39,083 nucleotides of DNA. Origin: JAVBJV01 sp031555315. Lineage in GTDB: Bacteria; Pseudomonadota; Alphaproteobacteria; Acetobacterales; Acetobacteraceae. This document shows, in pieces, positions 7,384-15,288 of this stretch. Under the pieces are notes generated by a model. The model saw nothing but the letters and a program-made list of their open reading frames with translations. It searched no databases and was not told where the DNA came from. Numbering within the stretch: the stretch's first letter is position 1; every line of letters begins with the position of its first letter. A program made the translations under genes and the position numbers. The stretch covers positions 1 through 39,083 of the forward strand of contig JAVBUO010000029.1 of the NCBI GenBank assembly GCA_031555315.1, in the 5' to 3' direction.

Positions 7384-8798
7384 GACGACATGTGCCGTAC
7401 CTCGAAGCGCTGCGCGACGAGACGATCCAGCAGGCGCACACCGAAACCGGTGGGACCGGCCCCCGCCACATCGTCGGCTTCTTCCTTGCTTTCCACCCCG
7501 GCAATGTCCAGATGCACCCATGGCGTGTCGCCCGCGAATTCGCGCAGGAACGCCGCGGCATGGCTCGCGTCGGGCTGGTATCTGCCGCTCGTGCAGTTAC
7601 GCAGGTCGGCGATGTCGCTGTCGATGTCGCGGCGCTGGCGGGCTGAGATCGGCATCCGCCAGCAGAGTTCGCCCGCGGCGCGCCCGGCCTCGGCAACATG
7701 TTCCGCAAAGGCCGCATCGTTGTCGAACAGCCCGGCCATGTGATGCCCCAGCGTGACGACGATGCTGCCGGTCAGCGTCGCCAGATCGACCATCACGCGC
7801 GCGTCGCAGTCGGTGCGTGCATGATGCAGGGCATCGGCCAACACCAGACGGCCTTCAGCGTCGGTGTCGATCACCTCGACCGTCCTCCCCGATGCGGTGG
7901 TCAGAACGTCGCCGGGGCGATACGCCGCCCCGTCCAGCGCGTTTTCGGCCAACGCCAGCACGGCGACCGCCGCCACCGGCGCGCGCCGCAGCGCCAGCGT
8001 CAGCAGCGCCCCGGCGCAGGCAGCGGCGCCCGCCATGTCGGCGCGCATCTCCCACATTTTATCGGCGGGTTTCACACATATGCCGCCGGTGTCGAAGGTG
8101 ATGCCCTTGCCGACGAACGCCACCGGCCGCACCCCCTCGGTGCCGTTCCAGCGCAGCACCGCCAGTGCCGGCGGATGCGCACTGCCCCGCCCGACCGCCA
8201 GCAGCGCGCCATAGCCGCGCTTGCGCAATGTACGCGCATTCAGCACCTCGAGCGTCAGGCCGTATTTCCTCAGCCGCCGCAGTTCCTTCACGAATGACTG
8301 CGGCGTCAGTTGATTGGCGGGCAGCGCGACCAGTTTGCGCGCCAGAGTCGTCCCTTCCAGCACCGCCTGTTCCGTATCCCACGCGGCCTCGAAGCCGGCG
8401 GCATTTTCGGTCAGCACGTCGATCCGCCACAGCCGCGGGGCGGTCTTGTCGCGGTGCTTGCGGACCGCCGGCATACGCCAGGAGCGCAGGGCGATCGCGC
8501 CGGTCAGTCGCGCCACCTGCGCTTCGCCCAGCCCATGCCCATCCAGCGTGATGTGCCGGCACCGCGCCAGCGCCACGGCCACCGCCGCCCCTGCCCGCAC
8601 GACATCGCCCACACCGCCCAGCCCCGCCAGCACGACGCGCCTGTCGCGGACATACGCATCGCAGATCTCGCCCGCCTTGCCGGAGAAACCTGCCGCGGCA
8701 GCAGCCGCGCGCATCTCCTCCATCACGGGCACGCCTTCCGCCACAGGAACGACGAACGCCTCCGTCGCGCCCGCTTCGGAAACGGTGCGGACCTTCAC
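7380..8798 (-). CDS. M17 family leucyl aminopeptidase, divergent paralogue
   Basis: The 472-residue protein belongs to the M17 (PepA) family of cytosolic two-metal aminopeptidases. The metal and catalytic residues are all visible: VGKGITFDTGG with K231 and D236, K243, D254 and DTDAEGRL with D311, D313, E315 and R317. It differs from the adjacent canonical copy in a shorter, Ala-rich N-terminal domain and in substitutions near the active site (for example CVKP for SIKP and DTDAEGR for NTDAEGR). It sits 4 bp downstream of the second pepA and overlaps holC. All catalytic residues are kept, so it is probably active, perhaps with altered peptide preference (inference). Confidence 0.93.
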   Translation of the reverse strand: MKVRTVSEAGATEAFVVPVAEGVPVMEEMRAAAAAAGFSGKAGEICDAYVRDRRVVLAGLGGVGDVVRAGAAVAVALARCRHITLDGHGLGEAQVARLTGAIALRSWRMPAVRKHRDKTAPRLWRIDVLTENAAGFEAAWDTEQAVLEGTTLARKLVALPANQLTPQSFVKELRRLRKYGLTLEVLNARTLRKRGYGALLAVGRGSAHPPALAVLRWNGTEGVRPVAFVGKGITFDTGGICVKPADKMWEMRADMAGAAACAGALLTLALRRAPVAAVAVLALAENALDGAAYRPGDVLTTASGRTVEVIDTDAEGRLVLADALHHARTDCDARVMVDLATLTGSIVVTLGHHMAGLFDNDAAFAEHVAEAGRAAGELCWRMPISARQRRDIDSDIADLRNCTSGRYQPDASHAAAFLREFAGDTPWVHLDIAGVESKEEADDVAGAGPTGFGVRLLDRLVAQRFEVRHMSS

Positions 8799-8802
8799 GG
8801 CA

Positions 8803-10269
8803 TCATTCCTCGAAATGCGTGGCGACGAGCCGGTCCAGAAGACGCACCCCGAATGCCGATGCGCCTTTCGGAGTCACCGCATTGTCCTTACTGGCCCAGG
8901 CCGTGCCCGCGATATCCAGATGCGCCCAGCGCCGTCCGTTCACGAAACGCTGCAGGAACTGCGCCGCTGTGATCGACCCGCCCGGACGCCCGCCGATGTT
9001 CTTCATGTCGGCGATATCGGACTTCAGCATCTTGTCGTACACCTCGGCCAGCGGCAGACGCCACAGTTTCTCGCCGGTCGCCTCGCCCGCTTCGGTCAGT
9101 TTCTGCGCCAATCCGTCGTCGTTGCTGAACAGGCCCGCGTAATCGTGCCCCAGCGCGATGATGATCGCCCCGGTCAGCGTGGCGAGGTTGACCATGAAGC
9201 GCGGATCGAAGCGTTCCTGACAGTACCACAGCGCATCGGCCAGTACCAGACGCCCCTCGGCGTCGGTGTTCAACACCTCGACCGTCTGCCCGGAATACGA
9301 CGTCACCACGTCGCCCGGGCGCATCGCGGTGCCCGAGGGCATGTTCTCGACCAGCCCGAGAATGCCGACCGCGTTGACCTTGGCGTGCCGGCGCGCCAGC
9401 ACCGCCATCAGCCCGGCCACCGTCCCGGCGCCGGCCATATCCCACTTCATGTCCTCCATGCCGGCGGCGGGCTTGATGGAAATGCCGCCGGTGTCGAACG
9501 TCACCCCCTTGCCGACGAAGGCGACGGGTTTGACCTTCTTCTTCGCCGCGCCATGCCATTCGATCACCACCAGGCGCGGCTCGTTCGCCGATCCCTGCGC
9601 AACCCCCAGCAGCGCGCCGAAGCCGAGCTTCTTCATCTCCTTCAGGCCGAGCACGTTGACCTTCAGGCCAAGCTCGGTCAGTTCCTCGCAGCGTTTGGCG
9701 AATTCATCCGGGGTCAGCACGTTGGCGGGTTCGCTGACCAGATCGCGGGTCAGAAAAACCCCTTCGGCCACGGCGGCCAGCTCGGGCCACGCGACTTTCA
9801 CCTTGGCGTGCTCTTCGTGCACCACCGCGACACGCGCCAGCTTCGGCAGATCTTCAGGCTTTTCCTTGGTGCGGTACTTGTCGAAGCGATAGGCGCGCAG
9901 CACCGCCCCCAGCGCCGCATGCGCCGCCTGTTCGGCGGAACCGCCGGGGACCAGGGTCATCACCTCCTGCGTCGCCGAGGCCGCTGCCGCCGCGCCGCCG
10001 GCTTCCTCGTATTCACGCAAGCCCGCCGCATCGCGCTTGCCCAGCCCCACCGCGACCACGCGGGCGATCCCGGAAACCGGCGCCAGAACGGTGCAGGACT
10101 GCCCCCTTTTTCCTTTGAAGCTTGCTGCCGCCAGCGCCCGGGCGATCTGCCCTCCTGAAGCCTTGTCGACTTCGGCCCACAGCCCTTCGGGCTTCTCACC
10201 CTCGCCGATCACCAGCACAAGAATGCCCGACTTGGGCAAGGCAGGCTTGGAAAATGCGACTTCAAGCAT
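8803..10269 (-). CDS. pepA: Leucyl aminopeptidase (M17)
   Basis: The 488-residue product is a canonical PepA-like enzyme releasing N-terminal residues from peptides. The C-terminal catalytic domain shows VGKGVTFDTGGISIKP (K254, D259, K266), DMAGAG (D277) and the M17 signature NTDAEGRLVLAD (D336, E338, R340). The N-terminal domain (about 1-165) has the usual macrodomain-like fold region. The start ATG at 10267-10269 has CGGAG about 7 bases upstream. It is the first gene of the leftward pepA-pepA-holC operon and diverges from the cysQ-like gene. Some PepA proteins also bind DNA, but nothing here shows that. Confidence 0.96.
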   Translation of the reverse strand: MLEVAFSKPALPKSGILVLVIGEGEKPEGLWAEVDKASGGQIARALAAASFKGKRGQSCTVLAPVSGIARVVAVGLGKRDAAGLREYEEAGGAAAAASATQEVMTLVPGGSAEQAAHAALGAVLRAYRFDKYRTKEKPEDLPKLARVAVVHEEHAKVKVAWPELAAVAEGVFLTRDLVSEPANVLTPDEFAKRCEELTELGLKVNVLGLKEMKKLGFGALLGVAQGSANEPRLVVIEWHGAAKKKVKPVAFVGKGVTFDTGGISIKPAAGMEDMKWDMAGAGTVAGLMAVLARRHAKVNAVGILGLVENMPSGTAMRPGDVVTSYSGQTVEVLNTDAEGRLVLADALWYCQERFDPRFMVNLATLTGAIIIALGHDYAGLFSNDDGLAQKLTEAGEATGEKLWRLPLAEVYDKMLKSDIADMKNIGGRPGGSITAAQFLQRFVNGRRWAHLDIAGTAWASKDNAVTPKGASAFGVRLLDRLVATHFEE

Positions 10270-10386
10270 GAATGGCTCCGACTGATGTTTTCACTGCGCC
10301 GCACGACGCGGTATTGCGAATGTAAGCAGCGCCCTGCGCGTTGACCAGCTTTGCCGCCGCGTTTTCTCGCGCTATGTCCTCTACTT

Positions 10387-11148
10387 ATGAACGATGACAC
10401 CCTTCTCGCCCTGGCAGCCGATCTGGCGCATCAGGCCGCTGCGGCCATTCTCGCCGTGCGCGCCGGCGGCTTCGTCGTCGACCGCAAGGACGACAGATCC
10501 CCGGTAACCGAGGCCGACCGCGCCGCCGAGGCGCTGATCGTCGCGGGCCTGCGCCACGCTGCGCCGCACATCCCGGTGATCGCCGAGGAAGAGGTCGCCG
10601 CCGGGTTGCACACCGCCCCGGCCGACGTCTACTGGCTGGTCGACCCGCTGGACGGCACGCGCGAATTCGCCGCCGGGCGCGACGATTTCACCGTCAACAT
10701 CGGGCTGATCCGTAACGGCCGGCCGGTGCTCGGGGTTGTCGGTCTGCCAGCTTACGGCGAGCTGTTCGGCGGCATCGTCGGGCAAGGCGCCTGGAAACGC
10801 GATCACGCCGGCGAACGCCGCATTCACACCCGCCCGCCGCCCGCCGCCGGGCTGACAGTCCTGGCGTCGCGCCACTATGCCGACGACCCCAGAATCGCCG
10901 AATTCCTGCACGGGCGGCACGTCGCGGAGCTGCGCAACCTCGGCTCGGCGGTCAAATTCTGCCGCGTGGCGGAGGGAGTGGCCGATCTCTATCCGCGCTT
11001 CGGCACCACCATGGAATGGGATACCGCCGCCCCGCAGGCGGTGCTCGAAGCCGCCGGTGGCGCGCTGCGGCTGTTCGACGGCGCGCCCATGCCGTACGGC
11101 AAGCCCGACTGGAAAAACCCGTCCTTCATCTGTACCGGCACCCCGTGA
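10387..11148 (+). CDS. cysQ: Inositol monophosphatase-family phosphatase, CysQ-like 3'(2'),5'-bisphosphate nucleotidase
   Basis: The 253-residue enzyme has the metal-binding motifs of the IMPase superfamily: VIAEEE (E67, E68), DPLDGT (86-91) and WDTAAPQ near 213. The DPLDGTREF version and SRHYAD segment fit CysQ, which hydrolyses 3'-phosphoadenosine 5'-phosphate from sulfate assimilation. An inositol-1-phosphatase role cannot be excluded from sequence alone. The start is the ATG at 10387; an in-frame upstream ATG at 10351 would add 12 residues lacking in the family. The stop overlaps the GTG start of the Sua5-like gene, so the two are coupled. Confidence 0.9.
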   Translation: MNDDTLLALAADLAHQAAAAILAVRAGGFVVDRKDDRSPVTEADRAAEALIVAGLRHAAPHIPVIAEEEVAAGLHTAPADVYWLVDPLDGTREFAAGRDDFTVNIGLIRNGRPVLGVVGLPAYGELFGGIVGQGAWKRDHAGERRIHTRPPPAAGLTVLASRHYADDPRIAEFLHGRHVAELRNLGSAVKFCRVAEGVADLYPRFGTTMEWDTAAPQAVLEAAGGALRLFDGAPMPYGKPDWKNPSFICTGTP

Positions 11149-12113
11149 CCGAACTTTTGTTGGCAACCGAAAGCGGTATCGCGCGCGCCGCCGGTATATT
11201 GCGCGCCGGCGCCCTGGTCGCCTTCGGGACCGAGACCGTCTACGGCCTCGGCGCCGATGCGACCAGCGAACGGGCGGTCGCCGGCATTTTCGCCGCCAAG
11301 AACCGCCCGCATTTCAACCCGCTGATCTGCCATTACCCCGATACCTTTGCGGCGTTCGGCCATGTCATACCCGACTCCCGCGCCGAGTTGCTGGCGCGCG
11401 CCTTCTGGCCCGGCGCGCTGACCCTGGTGCTGCCGCGCCGCAGCGACTGCCCGATCGCGCTGCTGGCCAGTGCGGGATTGCCAACACTGGCAGTGCGCGT
11501 GCCCGCCCCAGTGCTCGCGCGGGCCTTTCTGCGTGCCTGCGCGGTGCCGGTGGCGGCCCCTTCGGCCAATCCGTCGGGACAGGTCTCGCCGACCACCGCG
11601 CAACACGTGCTCAACGGGCTGGGCGGGCGCATCGCCGCCGTGCTCGACAGCGGCCCCTGCGACGTCGGGGTGGAATCCACCGTGCTGGACCTGACGACGG
11701 CGCAGCCCACCCTGTTGCGGCCCGGTGGTGTTACCGCCGAACAGATCGAGGCGCTGATCGGCCCGCTCGCCATCGCCCCCCCGATCGATGCCGCCAACGC
11801 GCCGCGCGCGCCGGGTATGCTGGCGTCGCACTACGCGCCCGCGCTGGCGGTGCGGCTGAACGCGACGAGCGTCGACCCGGACGAGGCTCTGCTGGCGTTC
11901 GGCCCGCCCTGCGGCGATGCCGGCGCGCTGTTCCAGCTGTCCGAGCTGTCGGACCCCACCGAGGCGGCGGCCAATCTGTTCGCGGGTCTGCGCCGGCTCG
12001 ACGCGCAGGGCGCGGCGCTCGGGCTGCGGCGCATCGCCGTGATGCCGATCCCCGATGACGGACTCGGCCACGCCATCAACGACCGGCTGACCCGCGCTGC
12101 CGCGCCGCGGTGA
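11145..12113 (+). CDS. L-threonylcarbamoyladenylate synthase (Sua5 type)
   Basis: The 322-residue protein makes threonylcarbamoyl-AMP, the first step of t6A37 tRNA modification. The YrdC domain (about 10-200) shows AFGTETVYGLGADAT, the nucleotide-binding AAKNRPHFNPL (K52, R54) and APSANPSGQVSPTTAQHV. A C-terminal SUA5 domain follows (RAPGMLASHYAP at about 227, then about 240-315), which distinguishes Sua5 from single-domain TsaC. The start is a GTG at 11145 in a GTGA overlap with the cysQ stop; the first ATG-initiated frame reading into it begins inside cysQ and is not credible. The N-terminus TELLLATESGIARAAGILRA fits other family members. Confidence 0.93.
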   Translation: MTELLLATESGIARAAGILRAGALVAFGTETVYGLGADATSERAVAGIFAAKNRPHFNPLICHYPDTFAAFGHVIPDSRAELLARAFWPGALTLVLPRRSDCPIALLASAGLPTLAVRVPAPVLARAFLRACAVPVAAPSANPSGQVSPTTAQHVLNGLGGRIAAVLDSGPCDVGVESTVLDLTTAQPTLLRPGGVTAEQIEALIGPLAIAPPIDAANAPRAPGMLASHYAPALAVRLNATSVDPDEALLAFGPPCGDAGALFQLSELSDPTEAAANLFAGLRRLDAQGAALGLRRIAVMPIPDDGLGHAINDRLTRAAAPR

Positions 12114-12117
12114 TGAT

Positions 12118-12348
12118 CTAACTCAGCACCCACCAGGCGGCAGCGGCCCCGAACAGCGCCGGCACGCCGATTCCCACCAGCGTGCTGCGCAGCAGCAGAC
12201 GCACCATCGCGCGGTTGCCCAGATAGGCGCTGAGGTTGTGCCCGCACGCCGAACACACCAGCGGCGCATCGGGAGCGACCCGCTGCTGCGCCAGCGCATC
12301 GGGCAGAATCCGACCGCATGCGGGGCATTTCGCTGCTGAAAAAATCAC
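12118..12348 (-). CDS. Small zinc-ribbon membrane protein
   Basis: The 76-residue protein has two CxxC pairs (C8/C11 and C32/C35), which would bind one zinc ion. A single hydrophobic helix follows near residues 52-74 (LLLRSTLVGIGVPALFGAAA). I recognise no named family; small zinc-ribbon membrane proteins of this type are often annotated as hypothetical. It is convergent with the Sua5-like gene (4 bp apart) and divergent from the FAD dehydrogenase gene with only 41 bp between starts. The alternative reading frames over this region are Arg- and Ala-rich shadows, and the paired cysteines support this frame. Confidence 0.75.
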   Translation of the reverse strand: MIFSAAKCPACGRILPDALAQQRVAPDAPLVCSACGHNLSAYLGNRAMVRLLLRSTLVGIGVPALFGAAAAWWVLS

Positions 12349-12389
12349 CTCGGTCCCCCTTGGGTTAGGCGCGCCTTTCCGCCTACGAT

Positions 12390-13823
12390 ATGCGCATGTG
12401 CGCAGATATACCCGCCCCTTCGCTGATTGACACCCTCGCTTCGATCACCGGCCCCAAGGGGCTGCTGACCGATGCCCACGACATGGCGCCCTATACCACC
12501 GACTGGCGCGGGCAGTTCCGCGGCGACGCCATCGCCGTGGCGCGGCCGGCCAACGCGCCCGAGGTTGCCGCCGTGGTGAAAGCCTGCGCAGCGGCCGGCG
12601 TCGGCGTGGTGCCGCAGGGCGGCAATACGTCGCTGTCGGGCGCCGCGGTGCCCGTCGCGCAGGTGCCGCAGATCGTGCTGAGCCTGTCGCGCCTGAACCA
12701 GGTGCGCGCGATCGACCCCGTCGACCTGACCATGACACTGGAACCCGGCGTGACGCTGAAGGCGGCGCAGCAGGCCGCACTGGACGCCGGCTGCCTGTTG
12801 CCGCTGTCGATTTCGAGCGAGGGAACCGCGCAGATCGGCGGCGTGCTGGGCACCAATGCGGGCGGCAACAACACGCTGCGCTTCGGCAATGCCCGCGATC
12901 TGGTGCTGGGGCTGGAAGTGGTGACGGCCGACGGGCAGATCTGGAACGGCCTGCGCCGCCTGCGCAAGGACAATACCGGCTATTGCCTGCGCCACCTGTT
13001 CATCGGCAGCGAGGGCACGCTGGGGATCATCACCGCCGCGGTGCTGAAGCTCGCCCCGCGCCCGTCCGAGACCGCCGTCGCGTTCTGCGCGGTGGAAAGC
13101 CCGCGCGCCGCGCTGGCCCTGCTGAACCGGCTGCAGCACGCCGACGGGCAGGCGTTGATGGCGTTCGAACTGATGAGCCACCAGGGCGTCGCGCTGGTCG
13201 TGCAGCACGTGCCGGGCATCGCCATGCCGCTCGGCAAACCCTCGCCGTATTACGTGCTGGTCGAACTGGCGACGTCGCGCCCGCAGGCCGGGCTGCGCGC
13301 CGGTCTGGAAGACGTTCTGGGCGCGGCGATGGAGGCCGGCGAGGTAACCGACGCGACCTTCGCCGAAAGCGAGGCCCAGCGCAGCGCACTCTGGAAACTG
13401 CGCGAGGAACATGCCGAGGGGCTGAAGCGCGAAGGCGGCAGTATCAAGAACGACGTGTCGGTTCCGGTTTCCGCCGTGCCGCAGTTGATCGAGGAAGGCA
13501 TCGCGGCGGCGCAGGCGGTGATCCCCGGGCTGCGACCGGTGCCGTTCGGACACATGGGCGACGGCAACATCCACTTCAACTTCGTCGCCCCCGCCGGCAC
13601 CGCCCCCAAGGCGATGCTGACGCGCGAGTACGAAGTGATGGACGCGGTGAACGCCGTGGTGCGCCGGCTGGACGGATCGTTCTCGGCCGAACACGGCATC
13701 GGCCAGTTCAAGCTGCCGATGATGGAGCCGTGGCGCGGCGGGACCGAGCTCGACATCATGCGCCGGGTCAAGGCGGCGCTGGATCCGAAGGACACGCTGA
13801 ACCCCGGCAAGATGATCCCATGA
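12390..13823 (+). CDS. FAD-linked 2-hydroxyacid dehydrogenase (GlcD/D2HGDH-like)
   Basis: The 477-residue flavoprotein has the FAD_binding_4 (PCMH) domain (about 45-220). This includes the pyrophosphate-binding VVPQGGNTSLSGAAVP and the GTNAGGNNTLRFGNARDLVLG segment. A C-terminal FAD-oxidase domain (about 220-475) has the metal-site motif FGHMGDGNIHFNF and the family end SFSAEHGIGQFK ... LDPKDTLNPGKM. It oxidises a D-2-hydroxyacid such as D-2-hydroxyglutarate, D-lactate or glycolate; sequence alone does not decide which. The start may be the ATG at 12390 or at 12396. Its stop overlaps the folM-like start (ATGA). Confidence 0.9.
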   Translation: MRMCADIPAPSLIDTLASITGPKGLLTDAHDMAPYTTDWRGQFRGDAIAVARPANAPEVAAVVKACAAAGVGVVPQGGNTSLSGAAVPVAQVPQIVLSLSRLNQVRAIDPVDLTMTLEPGVTLKAAQQAALDAGCLLPLSISSEGTAQIGGVLGTNAGGNNTLRFGNARDLVLGLEVVTADGQIWNGLRRLRKDNTGYCLRHLFIGSEGTLGIITAAVLKLAPRPSETAVAFCAVESPRAALALLNRLQHADGQALMAFELMSHQGVALVVQHVPGIAMPLGKPSPYYVLVELATSRPQAGLRAGLEDVLGAAMEAGEVTDATFAESEAQRSALWKLREEHAEGLKREGGSIKNDVSVPVSAVPQLIEEGIAAAQAVIPGLRPVPFGHMGDGNIHFNFVAPAGTAPKAMLTREYEVMDAVNAVVRRLDGSFSAEHGIGQFKLPMMEPWRGGTELDIMRRVKAALDPKDTLNPGKMIP

Positions 13824-14608
13824 CGATCGCCCCCGCCATCCCGCGCGCCGCGCTGGTCACCGGCGGGGCGCGCCGTCTGGGCCGCGCCATCGCGCTGGCG
13901 CTGGCCGATGCAGGGTTCGACATCGTGCTGCATTATCAACTCAGCGCCGAGGACGCCGAACACACGGCCGAGGCGATCACCGCCAAGGGCCGGCGCGTCG
14001 CGCTGTGGCAGGCCGATCTGGCGCGCGAGGATGAAGTCGCGCGTTTTGTCACCTATGCCCGCACCGCCATGGATCAGGCCGGGATCGGTCCCGTCGGCGT
14101 GCTGGTCAACAACGCCAGCCTGTTCGAGCGCGACGAATGGAACACCGTCACACGTGAAAGCTGGGACTGGCATATCGAAACCAACCTGCGCGCCCCGTTT
14201 GCACTGATGCAGATGTTCGCAGCGCAACTGCCGCAGAACGCCGAGGGGGCGATCATCAACATGCTCGACGAACGGGTGTGGTCGCTGACCCCGCATTTCG
14301 TGTCCTACACCGTGGCGAAATCGGCGCTGTGGACGCTGACCCGGACCATGGCGCTGGCCCTGGCGCCGCGCATCCGTGTCAACGGCATCGGCCCTGGACC
14401 GGCCCTGCCCTCGGCGCGGCAGACCGAAGAACAGTTCGCGCAGCAATGCGCCGCCCTGCCGTTGCAGCATGGCACCAGCCCCACCGAAGTGGCGCGGGCC
14501 GCGCTGGCCATTCTGGCCCTGCCGTCGATGACCGGACAGATGATCGCGCTGGACGGCGGGCAGCACCTGCAATGGTCGCCCGCCCGCACCCCGCCGATCG
14601 GCGAATAA
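13820..14608 (+). CDS. folM: SDR-family pteridine reductase, FolM-like (dihydromonapterin/dihydrofolate reductase)
   Basis: The 262-residue short-chain dehydrogenase has the NADP motif TGGARRLG (14-21), whose double arginine is typical of pteridine reductases. It also has NNAS (97-100), catalytic Y163 and K167 in SYTVAK, and a C-terminal GQMIALDGGQHL. FolM enzymes reduce dihydromonapterin or dihydrofolate. The adjacent folB, 16 bp downstream, supports a pterin role, since folM-folB pairs are common in alphaproteobacteria. The ATG at 13820 overlaps the upstream stop. The call as FolM, rather than a generic SDR, rests on the RR motif and context. Confidence 0.83.
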   Translation: MTIAPAIPRAALVTGGARRLGRAIALALADAGFDIVLHYQLSAEDAEHTAEAITAKGRRVALWQADLAREDEVARFVTYARTAMDQAGIGPVGVLVNNASLFERDEWNTVTRESWDWHIETNLRAPFALMQMFAAQLPQNAEGAIINMLDERVWSLTPHFVSYTVAKSALWTLTRTMALALAPRIRVNGIGPGPALPSARQTEEQFAQQCAALPLQHGTSPTEVARAALAILALPSMTGQMIALDGGQHLQWSPARTPPIGE

Positions 14609-14624
14609 CGAAAGCACACGCACC

Positions 14625-15035
14625 GTGGACACACGCAAAATCGCCAGCGCCGCCGCAGGACTGCGCCATGTCTTCCTGCACGACATCCGGCTCGACGCCC
14701 AGATCGGCGCCTATGCCCACGAACGCGGGCGGACGCAAAAGGTGCGCATCGACGTCGATCTGGCGGTCGAGGACGATGGCGCCAACCCGCTGTCGCAGAC
14801 GCCGGTCGGACACGAGGATCTGTCGCGGGTGGTGGATTACGCCCAGGTCGCCGCCAAAGTGCGCCGGATCGTCGCCGCCGGTCATATCCTGCTGGTAGAG
14901 ACGCTCGCCGAGCGGATTGCCGAAGCCTGTCTGCAGGACCGGCGCGTGCAGCTGGCACGGGTTCGTGTCGAAAAAATGTCTATCTTCAACGACATCGGCG
15001 CGGCAGGTGTGGAAATAGAACGCCGGCAGGTCTGA
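14625..15035 (+). CDS. folB: Dihydroneopterin aldolase
   Basis: The 136-residue product matches FolB, which converts 7,8-dihydroneopterin to 6-hydroxymethyl-dihydropterin in folate synthesis. Visible family features are VFLHDIRLDAQIGAYAHERG (with the substrate-binding glutamate E33), the DYAQV segment (71-75), ILLVETLAERIAEACL and the catalytic lysine K117 in VRVEKMSIF. Length is slightly above the usual ~120 because of about 14 extra N-terminal residues. The start is a GTG at 14625; a start nearer residue 14 is possible. A partial hairpin follows the stop, then the AT-rich region before uvrC. Confidence 0.93.
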   Translation: MDTRKIASAAAGLRHVFLHDIRLDAQIGAYAHERGRTQKVRIDVDLAVEDDGANPLSQTPVGHEDLSRVVDYAQVAAKVRRIVAAGHILLVETLAERIAEACLQDRRVQLARVRVEKMSIFNDIGAAGVEIERRQV

Positions 15036-15088
15036 TTCCGTCTTTTCCACCCACAGGGTTCCTGCGGTTTCGCAACCCCCGTCAACCG

Positions 15089-15150
15089 TCTACTAAATTA
15101 ATTCTTCCTTATAAAATTATAAAAACATTATTTTTCAATAAATTAGTAGG
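15089..15150. other. Extremely AT-rich segment with inverted arms and an IHF-like site
   Basis: Bases 15091-15145 hold only about 6 G or C in 55 positions, in a region where flanking genes are strongly GC-rich. CTACTAA at 15090-15096 is inverted at 15143-15149 as TTAGTAG. TTTCAA-N4-TTA at 15133-15145 matches the IHF consensus except at one position. The segment could be a promoter region, a DNA-unwinding element or a transferred fragment. Confidence 0.5.
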
Positions 15151-15217
15151 GCGCGATATTTTTATGATTTCGCAATGAGTCGGCCTTTTCCTTTGCTTTC
15201 CGCAGTTTGCCCAGATT

Positions 15218-15238
15218 TTACCCACACTTTTATCCACA
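15218..15238 (+). promoter_or_regulatory. DnaA-box pair upstream of uvrC
   Basis: A perfect DnaA box TTATCCACA lies at 15230-15238 and a one-mismatch copy TTACCCACA at 15218-15226, same orientation, 12 bp apart. They are about 70 bp to the right of the AT-rich segment and about 50 bp before the uvrC start. Two boxes may mark an origin-like region or DnaA control of uvrC; neither is shown. Confidence 0.5.
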
Positions 15239-15288
15239 GGCAGAAAGGGGCTTGTATAACGCTGTCACCGCCCCGTAATCAGCGGACG

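Noticed and set aside
8314..10158. 614-codon plus-strand frame across both pepA genes
   Set aside because: Ser/Arg/His-rich composition and complete antisense overlap with two clear enzymes mark it as a GC-rich shadow.
15175..15288. Longer uvrC start at 15175
   Set aside because: The extra 38 residues would be read through DnaA-box-bearing noncoding DNA and do not resemble UvrC N-termini.
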